A model generated the notes under the pieces. That model was not told the DNA's origin, made no database searches, and saw nothing but the letters and a program-made list of their open reading frames with translations. The position numbers and the translations under genes are program-made. From Chitinophagaceae bacterium (GTDB taxonomy: Bacteria > Bacteroidota > Bacteroidia > Chitinophagales > Chitinophagaceae): DNA of 51,291 bases. This document shows positions 8,477 to 17,186 of the stretch, piece by piece. How positions within the stretch are numbered: the stretch's first letter is position 1; every line of letters starts with the position of its first letter. The stretch is taken from NCBI GenBank assembly GCA_025934485.1, contig JAICXX010000027.1, forward strand, positions 1 to 51,291, written 5' to 3'.

Positions 8477-8980
8477 TTAATATTGATTCAAAATATCTTC
8501 CTCGATAAATCTCAGATATACCTTCACCGCTCTACGAAATCTGAACATTATGGAAACATAGGGTCCAAGAATAAAGAAGGCACTCGCCACAACAAGGTCA
8601 TATTGCGACTCCCGCAGTCCAAACCTGAAAAAGATCCCCATAATAATGACAAGAAAGACATATGCAATCACAACAAACAAAGTTGGTCGTATGACTATTT
8701 TTACTATGGTCTTATCGCCGGGAGGGTTGGCCAGTACAACTCCCTTCAAAATTGGAAGGAAATTGCCTTTACCATAAGTCACTCCATACTTTTCATTTGA
8801 AATAATGAACTCATTATTTACAACTTCGCCTTCCAAGCCCTGGTAATTGCGATTCATCAACTTCGCCATCGAAACACTCCAATCCGGCGCGTTGACTTTT
8901 TGCCTGATGATGTCCAGTATCTCGCTCTCGCCGAGCTTGCTCTCGTATCTCTTCTCGAGGAAAGGAAGGATTTTAATCAT
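8477..8980 (-). CDS. Hypothetical membrane protein, two C-terminal helices
   Basis: A 167-residue protein of unknown function. The first 95 residues are soluble (including LNRNYQG-like and YGVTYGKGNFLPIL segments). Two hydrophobic helices follow at about 97-118 and 128-147, ending in a basic RFRRAVKVYLRF stretch. The layout suggests a cytoplasmic N-domain anchored in the inner membrane. AT-rich composition. It is preceded by the frameshifted gene at 9020-9903 with a 39-base gap, so it may belong to the same transcript. Confidence 0.6.
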   Translation of the reverse strand: MIKILPFLEKRYESKLGESEILDIIRQKVNAPDWSVSMAKLMNRNYQGLEGEVVNNEFIISNEKYGVTYGKGNFLPILKGVVLANPPGDKTIVKIVIRPTLFVVIAYVFLVIIMGIFFRFGLRESQYDLVVASAFFILGPYVSIMFRFRRAVKVYLRFIEEDILNQY

Positions 8981-9019
8981 CGAAGGTTCATTTAATTTTC
9001 GTTATTTCACCAGAACAGA

Positions 9020-9903
9020 TTACAATTTAAGCGAAATGATCCACGTAGAATCCTTCTTCGAAGGTGGATCTTTGTCCTCGTTGGAGCTATGCGCCCTCAG
9101 CGTCGTATCCGACAATTGTTTATAATCAAAATAGATCCCGAAATCGTCATCTACTGCCAGGCGGCCCAGCATTTCCTCTTTGATGAATCGACCCGTCTTG
9201 TCAAAAACCAAAAGATAATAACTCGCACAAGCGCCGCCGGCGCCGCAGTCAGCCTGAATGATAAAAAAATTACCATACCGATTTTCGAACCAATCCATGG
9301 GTTCGATCGAACCGTATACCGTGTATCGATCTTTTCGATAAGAAAGGAGTTGACTAAATCGATCGGGATGGTCATAGTCGAGTCCGTTCTGCCATTCTTT
9401 GCCCTCCTGAACTTCCCGCGGAAGTCCACATATGATTTCGGGTATTTGGCATCAGCGATCAATTGCATCGGCCTGGTAAATATCTCTCCGTCGCCGCCAA
9501 GGATCGTCGCATGCACGAGGATCGTATCGCCTCGTTTGGAAAATTCAAAATTATAAGCATGTTGATACCGGCCATAGGTGATAAAATGTCTAAATGCCAG
9601 ATAGTATCGGTCGGCGTACGTGATCAGAAAATCATTTTCCCCATAGTCCGTATGCAAAAGCCCGCATCTATGCCCGTCGAAAACCGTCCACTTGCTGGCA
9701 TCGCTGGCAAACAGCACGCTATCCGTTTGTCTGTTCAAGTCAAAATAGCCACGTTCAATCTTGACGTTCGCCCTGTCGAGCGAGCTATCTGTCGTAACGC
9801 TGATCGTGCTAAGGTCGATGATCTTAAAACGCCTGTTGGCCGCCCAAAATGCCAATGCGACGAATATCAAGCCAAAGATTATATAGAACAGCTTCTTATT
9901 CAT
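9020..9903 (-). pseudogene. Frameshifted membrane-anchored hypothetical protein
   Basis: The first frame (ATG 9903) gives an N-terminal anchor (KLFYIIFGLIFVALAFW) and about 190 residues of exported sequence, then turns into an unlike tail (LSFRLTAAPAALVRV) and stops at 9151. The -1 frame from about 9330 gives instead a sensible continuation, YTVYGSIEPMDWF followed by a Cys-containing segment (QADCGAGGACAS) and an end at 9020 (WIISLKL). The two frames join smoothly near KID/YTVYG, so one base is probably missing around 9330, making a product of about 294 residues in the intact form. Its start overlaps the stop of the upstream lipoprotein gene by 4 bases. It may be a real mutation or a sequencing error. 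Confidence 0.7.
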
Positions 9904-10472
9904 GGTTTACCGGTGTTCAATTTTACGACGGTGCAAAACGCTTTTAATCTATCTACTCCACGATCGGTCAGGCCACCCTTTCTGCAAACCGTGAATTCGG
10001 GAATGCAGTTGATCACACCGCATTCGAAGCACACCTCATACCAGCCCACAATCTCATTTTTACTATTATAAAAACAAAAACAATTTCGTGGGTTATCGCA
10101 TTCTGCACGGGTATTGGAATAATTCCCGGGATCGTTAATGATAGCCAGCAATTCCTGCGTCTGAGGCCTTGTCAAAATCGCCTTTGGATGCGGATCTTTC
10201 CTGTTCAAGTATTGAGCATACCTCGGCATAATAGTGATCAATTGCCCGCGGTTCGTCGTGTCGTCCTCCTCTTCATCTAAAAAAGAGTAGCCTACCGCTC
10301 TTACGATGCCGGAGTCGGGAAATCTGCCCTTTTTGTTCTTACTAAAATGTGTCGTTTGCGGTTCCTGCGTGACCGTGCCCACCCGGGATGCGACAGACCG
10401 CGGTTTTGCCGGTTGATGTCCGCAACCCAACAAGGTCGATACCAGGGCAAGAATGCATACGCGAATGGACAT
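9900..10472 (-). CDS. Hypothetical lipoprotein
   Basis: A 190-residue protein with a clear lipobox (signal CILALVSTLLGCGHQ, cysteine at about residue 17), so probably lipid-anchored. The mature protein is cysteine-rich in its C-terminal half (ECDNPRNCFCFYN and EVCFECGVINC), suggesting disulfides or a metal site outside the cytoplasm. No family recognised. ATGA overlap with the frameshifted gene downstream indicates translational coupling; the next upstream gene ends 9 bases away, so 11054 to 9020 looks like one transcript. Confidence 0.65.
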   Translation of the reverse strand: MSIRVCILALVSTLLGCGHQPAKPRSVASRVGTVTQEPQTTHFSKNKKGRFPDSGIVRAVGYSFLDEEEDDTTNRGQLITIMPRYAQYLNRKDPHPKAILTRPQTQELLAIINDPGNYSNTRAECDNPRNCFCFYNSKNEIVGWYEVCFECGVINCIPEFTVCRKGGLTDRGVDRLKAFCTVVKLNTGKP

Positions 10473-10481
10473 AAGTGGCGC

Positions 10482-11054
10482 TTAACCGGCCTTATAAGCC
10501 AAAATCTTATTCTTCAACGCCTCCGCAAACACCTTTTGCTGTGCATTCATCTTCATCTCCTGCTCTTTCCCATGCAGGTAAGCGGCAAGATTGGCCCTGT
10601 CGGTCGCCGGGTCCTGGCTCTGTGAAAGCTCGATGCCGACGCCCTCGATGAGCACTACCTCGAACTGGGTATTGAACCTGATGTTAGGCTTATAGATGTA
10701 TTCAAACACATATTTAAAATTCTGATGGAACAGTCTGGCGCAGACGCTATCCAGCTCCTTCGCTATGGACCCGTTGCCGACCCTGCAGAACGCATCGAGG
10801 CTGGCCAGGCACCCGCGATGATCCCGGCCAAAGGAGCTGTCGGCAAGCAGATCGATAAATTTTATCGTACAATCTTCGTCACTTTTCGTAATGATCGTGA
10901 GGGCATTTCGCTGAACCGATGGGTAACTTAGGGGATGTTTTAGCAATAAGCAGGAATTTGCCGAGTCGGCGAGCCGTGTTGTTTGAGCCAAACAGGGAAG
11001 CACATAGATCAGGGATAGACAAACGCTTAGACAGACCAGGGAAAGGGGTTTCAT
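10482..11054 (-). CDS. Hypothetical exported protein
   Basis: A 190-residue protein with a strong signal peptide (core LVCLSVCLSLIYVLPCLA, cleavage after LAQ near residue 24). The mature part has five or so cysteines and a C-terminal helix (EQEMKMNAQQKVFAEALKN). Function unknown. It is the first gene of the 11054-9020 minus-strand run of small envelope proteins. Confidence 0.65.
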   Translation of the reverse strand: MKPLSLVCLSVCLSLIYVLPCLAQTTRLADSANSCLLLKHPLSYPSVQRNALTIITKSDEDCTIKFIDLLADSSFGRDHRGCLASLDAFCRVGNGSIAKELDSVCARLFHQNFKYVFEYIYKPNIRFNTQFEVVLIEGVGIELSQSQDPATDRANLAAYLHGKEQEMKMNAQQKVFAEALKNKILAYKAG

Positions 11055-11133
11055 GGAATTGAATTTGGCGAAAAATACAAAACGATCCGCATATCTGCAA
11101 TCGTTATCGATTCTGCGCCGGAATCGCCCGGGG

Positions 11134-11976
11134 TTACAGATCCACCATCGAGCTCAACGGCCAACGGGGATTTTTGTGCTCGGACATTTCGATCGCGACC
11201 TTTCCTACGGTAATAGGACTCTCGATCTTGACGGCGATGTGATTGGGATCATCGGTTACCCACACCGTCATCTTCTCGCCGCCCTCGAACATGGTGCCAT
11301 GGACCAGAAGGGGCTTGAATTTTATGGTGCGGAACTTCGCATACTTGGTACGGATAGTCTCCTTACCCAGATAGCGTACGTAGAGATGATAGACCTGACG
11401 GTCGAGGAACATATCGAAATAGATCTTGTCCCCCGGCTTATGATGGTTGAAATCGATGTTCCGGGCATAGTACGAGGCGCTCAGCACATCCTGGATACAG
11501 TTCGGAACGGGGAATACGCCGGCATTGGTGATGGCGGTATGTGCGGCCTTGACAAAGGTGACATTTTCGTAGGTCTTATATCCTCCTTCGTCCACATTGC
11601 GGATAAATTTGTAGGGCTGAAGGCTGCCGGTGTCGATATAACTTTCGTATTTATCCCGCACCCGGAAGAACTTGTCATAAAAAGGATAGGTCTTTCCTTC
11701 CGCGACGATGTGATACACAGGCTTCCCTTCGAAATGTTCGAGCATGGTGTTGAATGTACATTCACCCGCGGCGGCATAGACGCCAGCTAAGGTGTAGTAG
11801 ACTTTGTAGGTCAGCTGTTCGCCTGCCTGGAACGCCGTATTGTGGAGACCGCGGCAAAATTCATCTCCGGGGGCACCCGGCTGCCCGCCTGCCGTATCCT
11901 GGCCATTAGCATCCCACGCCATTACAGGTAAAAAAAGCGTCACCAACAAGATACAGACCGTAGTAATTACTCTCAT
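11134..11976 (-). CDS. DUF3108 domain exported protein
   Basis: A 280-residue periplasmic or outer-envelope protein. A signal peptide (ITTVCILLVTLFLPVMA) is followed by a Gly/Pro-rich linker and one DUF3108 domain (about residues 45-270), recognisable from the blocks AFQAGEQLTYKVYYTLAGVY and YKTYENVTF and the C-terminal PITVGKVAIEM. DUF3108 proteins are beta-rich, exported and of unknown function. Its ATG overlaps the stop of the upstream membrane-protein gene by 4 bases, so the pair is coupled. No lipobox. Confidence 0.85.
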   Translation of the reverse strand: MRVITTVCILLVTLFLPVMAWDANGQDTAGGQPGAPGDEFCRGLHNTAFQAGEQLTYKVYYTLAGVYAAAGECTFNTMLEHFEGKPVYHIVAEGKTYPFYDKFFRVRDKYESYIDTGSLQPYKFIRNVDEGGYKTYENVTFVKAAHTAITNAGVFPVPNCIQDVLSASYYARNIDFNHHKPGDKIYFDMFLDRQVYHLYVRYLGKETIRTKYAKFRTIKFKPLLVHGTMFEGGEKMTVWVTDDPNHIAVKIESPITVGKVAIEMSEHKNPRWPLSSMVDL

Positions 11977-12977
11977 CGACTTTTGAATAATTTGATACTT
12001 ACAATTAACAAACTTCCTATCAACGCTGGTATGATTAGATTAATTAGCCAGATCGCAAAACTGGCGGCGAATATTCCCACTGTATTGGGGCTATACAGTT
12101 CCAATACCTGGATACTAGCCTCCCATCTCAAACCCAATTCTGTAAGGAAGGTAAAGGTAGGGACTATCGCCATCACCAGAAATACAACACTCATGCCACC
12201 GCCCGCCTGCCAGAACCCGATATTTACCCCAAAAACGGCAAATACCAGGCTATATTGAGCGATAAACACAATATATCTGCCAAAAGATAAGAACAAAATC
12301 CGCACTAAGATCGTTGCATCAAGATTTTCTAAAACTTTTAAATAAGTATTAAATCGCTGTGTTCCCGGGATCCTCAGCAGCAAGCGGCTTACCCAATCCA
12401 ACCGGAAATAAATAAATGTTAAACTTACCAGCAGGATCACGACGATGGCCATCAGGATATTCAATGCCAGAGGCAGATGCGACTCGGACGGAAGGGGACG
12501 ATGCGATGCGGCCCCTACATAAAGTGTTCCTGCTAAACCCACGACCAGGGTGATCATCAGCTGCGCCATGCTGCAGGCGATGGTCAGGGCGATGGCCTGT
12601 GCGCGATGGCCTTCCCGGATATAGAGGATGCGGCCCAGGTAATCGCCCATTCGGTTCGGGGTGAAGCTGGCGACGGCGGCGCCGGTGAAAACTGCTTTGA
12701 AAGCGTTCCCAAAGGGCAGGCCACCCACTGGCCGAAGCGCCAGCTGCCATTTACGGGCTTCGATCCCCCAGTTCACAAACATCAGGGCGAATACCAACCA
12801 GAGCTTCCATTGCAACGGCCCGGTGACGCCGCTCATGACCTCGCTAAGCGAAGTCCGCCAATTGTGCTGCCGGGTGATCTGCCAATAGATAAATACTCCG
12901 AGTACCAGGAATACTACCGGCCCGATCACGCTGATAATAATTGGCCTTCGGCCAGAACTGCGTTCTTTTGTATACAC
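11973..12977 (-). CDS. Flippase-like membrane protein (lysylphosphatidylglycerol synthase TM domain family)
   Basis: About 334 residues with some eight membrane helices and the UPF0104/LPG_synthase_TM pattern (KWQLALRPVGGLPFGNAF, then the SFTPNRMGDYLGR motif). Members are membrane domains of lipid-modifying or glycolipid-flipping proteins; the catalytic lysyltransferase domain of MprF is absent. The open frame reaches 13049, but that part would be antisense to ruvC, whose ATG is at 13003. I favour the GTG at 12977 (VYTKERSSGRRP), which keeps a 25-base divergent gap, although an internal start is possible. Confidence 0.8.
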   Translation of the reverse strand: MYTKERSSGRRPIIISVIGPVVFLVLGVFIYWQITRQHNWRTSLSEVMSGVTGPLQWKLWLVFALMFVNWGIEARKWQLALRPVGGLPFGNAFKAVFTGAAVASFTPNRMGDYLGRILYIREGHRAQAIALTIACSMAQLMITLVVGLAGTLYVGAASHRPLPSESHLPLALNILMAIVVILLVSLTFIYFRLDWVSRLLLRIPGTQRFNTYLKVLENLDATILVRILFLSFGRYIVFIAQYSLVFAVFGVNIGFWQAGGGMSVVFLVMAIVPTFTFLTELGLRWEASIQVLELYSPNTVGIFAASFAIWLINLIIPALIGSLLIVSIKLFKSR

Positions 12978-13002
12978 TATTTTTATACCTTTATTCAATT
13001 CA

Positions 13003-13596
13003 ATGCAATCTAAAATAATTTTAGGTATAGATCCCGGTACAGTCGTCATGGGTTACGGCCTGGTTAAGTGTACCGGCGACAAGCTTACACTCATCGAGAT
13101 GGGTGTCCTGCGGTTACCCACCCGGCAGGATGGATACGAAAGGTTGCATTTGATCCACAAAAAGGTCCATGAGCTCATTGGCCGGTTCCGTCCGGAAGAT
13201 TTTGCCATCGAAGCGCCTTTCTTTGGTAAGAACGTACAAAGCATGTTAAAATTGGGGCGTGCGCAAGGTGTGGCAATCGCCACGGCGATGCAAGCCGGTA
13301 TGAGCGTCACCGAATATTCGCCCAAAAAGGTCAAGCAATCGATCACCGGTAACGGAAATGCGGAAAAAGAAAAGGTCTGGAAGATGTTGCAGCATATCCT
13401 GCAGCTGGAGCAGGATATTCCCGCCTATGATGCTTCCGACGCGCTCGCCGTGGCCGTATGCCATTATTTTCAAAACCAGATGGACGAAAAGCTTTCCCAG
13501 GTTTCCGCCGAAGGGAGCAAGACGGGCACGGCCCGGCGAAAAAAGGCCGGCAGCTGGGAGGATTTTATCCGCCAAAATCCCGGCCGGGCGCGTTGA
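13003..13596 (+). CDS. ruvC: Crossover junction endodeoxyribonuclease RuvC
   Basis: Resolves Holliday junctions together with RuvAB. The 197-residue protein carries the RNase H-like catalytic acids: Asp10 in GIDPGT, Glu70 in FAIEAPFF, and Asp143/Asp146 in YDASDALAVA. The last 25 or so residues (KTGTARRKKAG) are a basic tail beyond the usual core. The gene is divergent from the flippase-like gene, and its TGA overlaps the TTG start of the esterase. Confidence 0.96.
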   Translation: MQSKIILGIDPGTVVMGYGLVKCTGDKLTLIEMGVLRLPTRQDGYERLHLIHKKVHELIGRFRPEDFAIEAPFFGKNVQSMLKLGRAQGVAIATAMQAGMSVTEYSPKKVKQSITGNGNAEKEKVWKMLQHILQLEQDIPAYDASDALAVAVCHYFQNQMDEKLSQVSAEGSKTGTARRKKAGSWEDFIRQNPGRAR

Positions 13597-14504
13597 CACG
13601 AAATCTTCTTTTTTTGTTTTTGTGCGCAACGACCCTCGCAGCGTCTGCGCAAACCAGGTATAAAGACCTCGTGTTTTCCAGCTACACCGTGGAGAAAGGA
13701 CTTACCTACAGCGAGCATCAGCGATTCGATCTGTATCAACCCAAAGGCGACAGCAACACCCGTCGTCCGCTGATGATCTGGATCCATGGCGGCGGATTCA
13801 AATTCGGTTCCCGCCGAGCCGCGGGAATCCGGCTGTGGTGCGCGACCTTTGCACGGCGGGGTTATGTCTGCGCCGCCATCGATTACCGATTAGGAAAGAA
13901 AAACTTTAGCTTCAACTTTACCGATCTTGTCACCGACTGCCTCACCGCCGTCCGCGACGTCCGGCATGCCGTTGCTTATTTCAAGGCTGGTGCGGCAGCG
14001 TGGAACATCGATACCACACGCATCATCCTCGCCGGTAATTCCGCGGGTGGCATCCTGGCCCTGCAGGCCGTCTATAGCAACGATGCTGAATTGCAAAAGC
14101 TGCCGCCCACTAAGGAGGCCGCCACACCCGGATGGGATGCCCGTGCGCTCTCCGGCAATGTCAACACCATGGGGATTGCGGCGATCGTGAACTACTGGGG
14201 TGGCATCTTCGATACGCTCTGGCTGCGTCAGGCGCGGGTTCCTATCGTAAGCGTGCATGGCGACAGGGACAAGATCGTTCCTTATGATCATAAGGATTAC
14301 CCGTTGTTCGGTAGTCTCCCGATCCACCGGGTGGCTGTTGCTCTTGGTATCCCCACTGCCTTAAAGACCTATCACGGCTATTCGCATGAGCTGCAAAAGC
14401 ATTTCTTTCCACTGATCGCCGGCCATGGAACGAAGAAACGGTGGCACGATGCCGCTGAGTTCACGGCCGATTTTCTCTACACCGTTTTGCTGCAAAAAGA
14501 ATAA
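13593..14504 (+). CDS. Secreted alpha/beta-hydrolase (carboxylesterase-like)
   Basis: A 303-residue exported esterase/lipase-type enzyme. From the TTG at 13593 the protein has a clean signal peptide (TRNLLFLFLCATTLAASAQ). Catalytic features are the oxyanion-hole motif HGGGF (65-69), nucleophile Ser150 in GNSAGG, an acid in HGDRDKIVP (about 224-226) and a histidine in YHGYSHE (about 261-265). The longer open frame upstream only overlaps ruvC in another frame, so I reject it; the TTGA overlap with the ruvC stop supports coupling. The 3' end overlaps the convergent phosphopantetheinyl transferase gene by 28 bases. Confidence 0.85.
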   Translation: MTRNLLFLFLCATTLAASAQTRYKDLVFSSYTVEKGLTYSEHQRFDLYQPKGDSNTRRPLMIWIHGGGFKFGSRRAAGIRLWCATFARRGYVCAAIDYRLGKKNFSFNFTDLVTDCLTAVRDVRHAVAYFKAGAAAWNIDTTRIILAGNSAGGILALQAVYSNDAELQKLPPTKEAATPGWDARALSGNVNTMGIAAIVNYWGGIFDTLWLRQARVPIVSVHGDRDKIVPYDHKDYPLFGSLPIHRVAVALGIPTALKTYHGYSHELQKHFFPLIAGHGTKKRWHDAAEFTADFLYTVLLQKE

Positions 14505-15127
14505 GCAATAAATCCTTCATGATGGGCGAGAGAAATGGGAATGGCCAGCGGCTGGTCCCCAGCGAGAACAATCGGACAACCCGCCGCATCCTTTTCCAGC
14601 CGCAGATCATCCCGCGACAAGACGGAGCTCAATTCCCCAAGCGCCAGCTTGCGCACAGCAGCCGACTGGTCGGCATAGGTAGCAGAGTCGATAGCCGAAA
14701 AACCCCAATGCGTATCGGTAAATTGCTGATCCTCACTTACGATGGTGACAATAACGCCGTCGCGGACCCAAGTGCGCGAAAACAGCGTTTGGCTGGCCAC
14801 ACCGGTCGGTCCCACGAGACGCTGCGCGACGACGATGCCGGCATAGAAATCCAGGTCTCCACACGGTGGATCGATCTGCTGCACCTCGATCCGTAAAGGT
14901 GCGAACACCAGCTCCGGGAAAAGTCTTTTCTGATATTTGTAAACGGATTCCTTAACAGACCAGCACAACCATACATAATGATCGAAAGGCAGACCTGAAC
15001 CCACAAACCGTGCGAAACCTTCCACTTCGGCTGCTGTAAGGATGCGGGAATAAAAGCGCGGCAGCCTGGTCCTCTCCGACCGCGTAGCGGGCAAATAAAC
15101 CAGATCATTGCCGCTACTGTTTCTCAT
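14477..15127 (-). CDS. 4'-phosphopantetheinyl transferase (Sfp-type)
   Basis: Transfers the phosphopantetheine arm from CoA to the serine of carrier proteins, here most likely the two ACPs of the pigment cluster. The 216-residue protein contains the superfamily signature WSVKESVYKYQ (residues 56-66), with Glu60 and Lys64 as the usual magnesium/CoA-site residues. An N-terminal RSERTRLPRFYSRILTAAE block corresponds to the substrate-binding start of the family. Its ATG overlaps the end of the ACP gene by 4 bases; it is the last gene of the left minus-strand unit. Confidence 0.88.
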   Translation of the reverse strand: MRNSSGNDLVYLPATRSERTRLPRFYSRILTAAEVEGFARFVGSGLPFDHYVWLCWSVKESVYKYQKRLFPELVFAPLRIEVQQIDPPCGDLDFYAGIVVAQRLVGPTGVASQTLFSRTWVRDGVIVTIVSEDQQFTDTHWGFSAIDSATYADQSAAVRKLALGELSSVLSRDDLRLEKDAAGCPIVLAGDQPLAIPISLAHHEGFIAYSFCSKTV

Positions 15128-15375
15128 TTATTTATTTTATCGGAAATAACGTCAATACAAGAGCCTACGGAGATCATTTTCTCCGAGGAATCGAAGTCGA
15201 TCTCGATGTTGTATTTCGCCTCGGCATCGATGATGACGTCAACCAGGTTGGAAGAATTGATCTTTAGGTCCTTAACGAGGTCCGTCTGTTCGTTGATGTT
15301 CCGCAACAGTTCCTTGTTTTCCGTATATGGTTCCAGTACCCTTTTAAGTTCCTCTAAGATCTCGCGTCTATCCAT
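15124..15375 (-). CDS. Acyl carrier protein (cluster ACP 1)
   Basis: An 83-residue carrier protein that tethers growing acyl chains. The four-helix ACP pattern is clear, with the attachment serine at residue 41 in LKINSSNLVDVI. The canonical Asp-Ser-Leu is replaced by Asn-Ser-Ser, an unusual variant, and the helix II acidic face is weaker than in the second ACP at 24168. It overlaps the upstream ketosynthase gene by 8 bases and the downstream transferase gene by 4, so all three are translationally coupled. Confidence 0.88.
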   Translation of the reverse strand: MDRREILEELKRVLEPYTENKELLRNINEQTDLVKDLKINSSNLVDVIIDAEAKYNIEIDFDSSEKMISVGSCIDVISDKINK

Positions 15376-16645
15376 GTTGATTATATTTAGAAAAAATTAA
15401 ACATGCGTTCACGTCGCCGAAGCCAAAGTTCGCCTTGGCGACGATATTGATGGGTGTATCGATCCGTTCCACCGGCATCCGGCTAAGGTCGATCAATTTC
15501 AGTATCTCGCCATTGGGATCTTCCAGGTTGATATTGGGGTGTACGAACTGATGTTTGATCTGTAGTACCGCTCCCACTGCCTCGATCGAACCCGCGGCGC
15601 TCAACGAATGCCCGATCATCGACTTCAACGAATTGATCAGCGGGAAATTACGACCATTTCTATCAAGCGCCAAGCACCAATTTTGAATTTCCAGCGTATC
15701 GGCCGCGGTCGCCGTCAAATGCCCGCTGATCAGGTCCAGGTCGGCCGGCTTGACCCGGGCATTGTCCAGGGCATCCGTGATACAGCGAATAACCCCCGGC
15801 GCCGCCGGCGCCGTCATCGAGCCTCCCTTGCGCTGACCGCCAGAATTACAGGCCCCGCCCAGCAATTCGGCATATATCTTCGCCTTCCTTTGCAAAGCGT
15901 ATTCCAGGTCTTCCAGCACCAGGGCCCCAGCTCCCGAACCGGGGACAAAACCGCCGGCCGTCGCGCTCATGGGACGGGAGGCTTTTTCCGGGACATTATT
16001 ATGCTTCCGGGAAAGGATACGCATCGAATCGAAGGCTCCGAAGATATATTGATCCACATGCTCGCTACTTCCCACCAACATCCGCTTGGCCAACCCCTGA
16101 TGTATATATTCATATCCCATGAGCACGGCCTGGGTGCCGGTGGCGCAGGCCGCAGAGTTGGCAATGACCCGGTTACCCAATCCCAATTTCCCTGAGATAT
16201 AAGCGGTTATGCCGCTATTCATAAACTGCTCGACTACCCTTGAGCCCAGTTTCCGGGCCTCGCCGGCATCGACCCGGTTAAAGATCCTTTTCACGGTCTC
16301 GACCCCGGCCACGCTGCTGCCGAACACACAGCCGGCATCCCATAGCGCTTCTTCGCCGGCGGCGACATGCCCTGCATCTTTCCAGGCGTCGACGGCCGCC
16401 ATGAGTCCATAGGCGATAGCCTGCCCCTGTAGTCCATGAAAGGTGACCTCGGAGACATAGTTCTTTAGGATATCCCATTCGAACTGGGGAATACCCGCCA
16501 CCTGGCAATTAAATTTAAGTGCCTCATATTGAGGAACAAAACGAATCCCCGTCACCCCATTCCGGATGGCCTCCAGGAACGCTGGGACACCCAATCCATT
16601 AGGGGAAACGACTCCTAATCCTGTAACGACTACCCGGCGGTTCAT
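15368..16645 (-). CDS. Beta-ketoacyl-ACP synthase, FabF-like (cluster KS 1)
   Basis: Condenses an acyl primer with malonyl-ACP. The 425-residue protein has a complete Cys-His-His triad: Cys167 in NSAACATGTQ, His309 in SGHLTATAADTLE and His346 in SMIGHSLSAAG. The second motif differs from the usual AHGTST form (SGHLTAT), marking a diverged subgroup. Likely role is chain extension of either the polyene or the alkyl chains, with the adjacent dehydratase, reductase and ACP forming a compact elongation set. The frame starts MNRRVVVTGLGVV, the normal FabF N-terminus. Confidence 0.92.
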   Translation of the reverse strand: MNRRVVVTGLGVVSPNGLGVPAFLEAIRNGVTGIRFVPQYEALKFNCQVAGIPQFEWDILKNYVSEVTFHGLQGQAIAYGLMAAVDAWKDAGHVAAGEEALWDAGCVFGSSVAGVETVKRIFNRVDAGEARKLGSRVVEQFMNSGITAYISGKLGLGNRVIANSAACATGTQAVLMGYEYIHQGLAKRMLVGSSEHVDQYIFGAFDSMRILSRKHNNVPEKASRPMSATAGGFVPGSGAGALVLEDLEYALQRKAKIYAELLGGACNSGGQRKGGSMTAPAAPGVIRCITDALDNARVKPADLDLISGHLTATAADTLEIQNWCLALDRNGRNFPLINSLKSMIGHSLSAAGSIEAVGAVLQIKHQFVHPNINLEDPNGEILKLIDLSRMPVERIDTPINIVAKANFGFGDVNACLIFSKYNQHG

Positions 16646-16652
16646 AATATAG

Positions 16653-17132
16653 TTATAGTTTCTTCAAAAAGCCTGCAAATGTACCTTTCGCCACCCGTTC
16701 TCCGGCGGCATCGTGCATTTCAACCCGGCATTTTAGCTTGTCGAAACGGAAATATTCTTTTTTTGATGTAACGGTGAGTCTTTGCCCCGGCAATGCCATC
16801 TTGAAAAATTCGACATTGGCGGAGCTCAGCAATGGGAAGATGGCGGCCGTAGGCGAGGTGGGTTTCGCGGCGGCGGCGGCCGCGTCGTTTGCGGGAGCCT
16901 TTCCCTCTGTGATTAAAAAAATACCCAGAACCACCAGCCCGATCTGCGCCATGATCTCGGTGAGGATGGCGCCAGGTGTCACCGGATTACCCGGGAAATG
17001 ATCGGCATAAAAAAACGAATCCGGCTGTAAGGTATAATGACCGACGACCCCATCCGCATCCACATAGGCGATCTCCTCCACGAAGCGGAAGGAGGACTTA
17101 TACGGTAATAGGTCGAGTATATAACGGTACAT
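16653..17132 (-). CDS. 3-hydroxyacyl-ACP dehydratase, FabZ-like hotdog
   Basis: Removes water from 3-hydroxyacyl-ACP to form the trans-2-enoyl thioester, as required for every double bond of a polyene. The 159-residue protein shows the FabZ active-site blocks: His45 in DHFPGNPVTPG and Glu59 in ILTEIMAQIG. A low-complexity Ala/Pro stretch (about residues 83-95, APANDAAAAAA) interrupts the hotdog at a loop, which is unusual. It lies 7 bases upstream of KS 1 on the same strand and 54 bases downstream of the reductase gene. Confidence 0.88.
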   Translation of the reverse strand: MYRYILDLLPYKSSFRFVEEIAYVDADGVVGHYTLQPDSFFYADHFPGNPVTPGAILTEIMAQIGLVVLGIFLITEGKAPANDAAAAAAKPTSPTAAIFPLLSSANVEFFKMALPGQRLTVTSKKEYFRFDKLKCRVEMHDAAGERVAKGTFAGFLKKL

Positions 17133-17186
17133 AGTGTTCTTCAGGTTATCTAATCAAGCTGCCTGCCGCAGCTTAGGATCTTTGTT

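Noticed and set aside
11053..11790. Plus-strand ORF of 245 codons
   Set aside because: It is antisense to the DUF3108 gene, whose signal peptide and domain blocks are convincing on the other strand.
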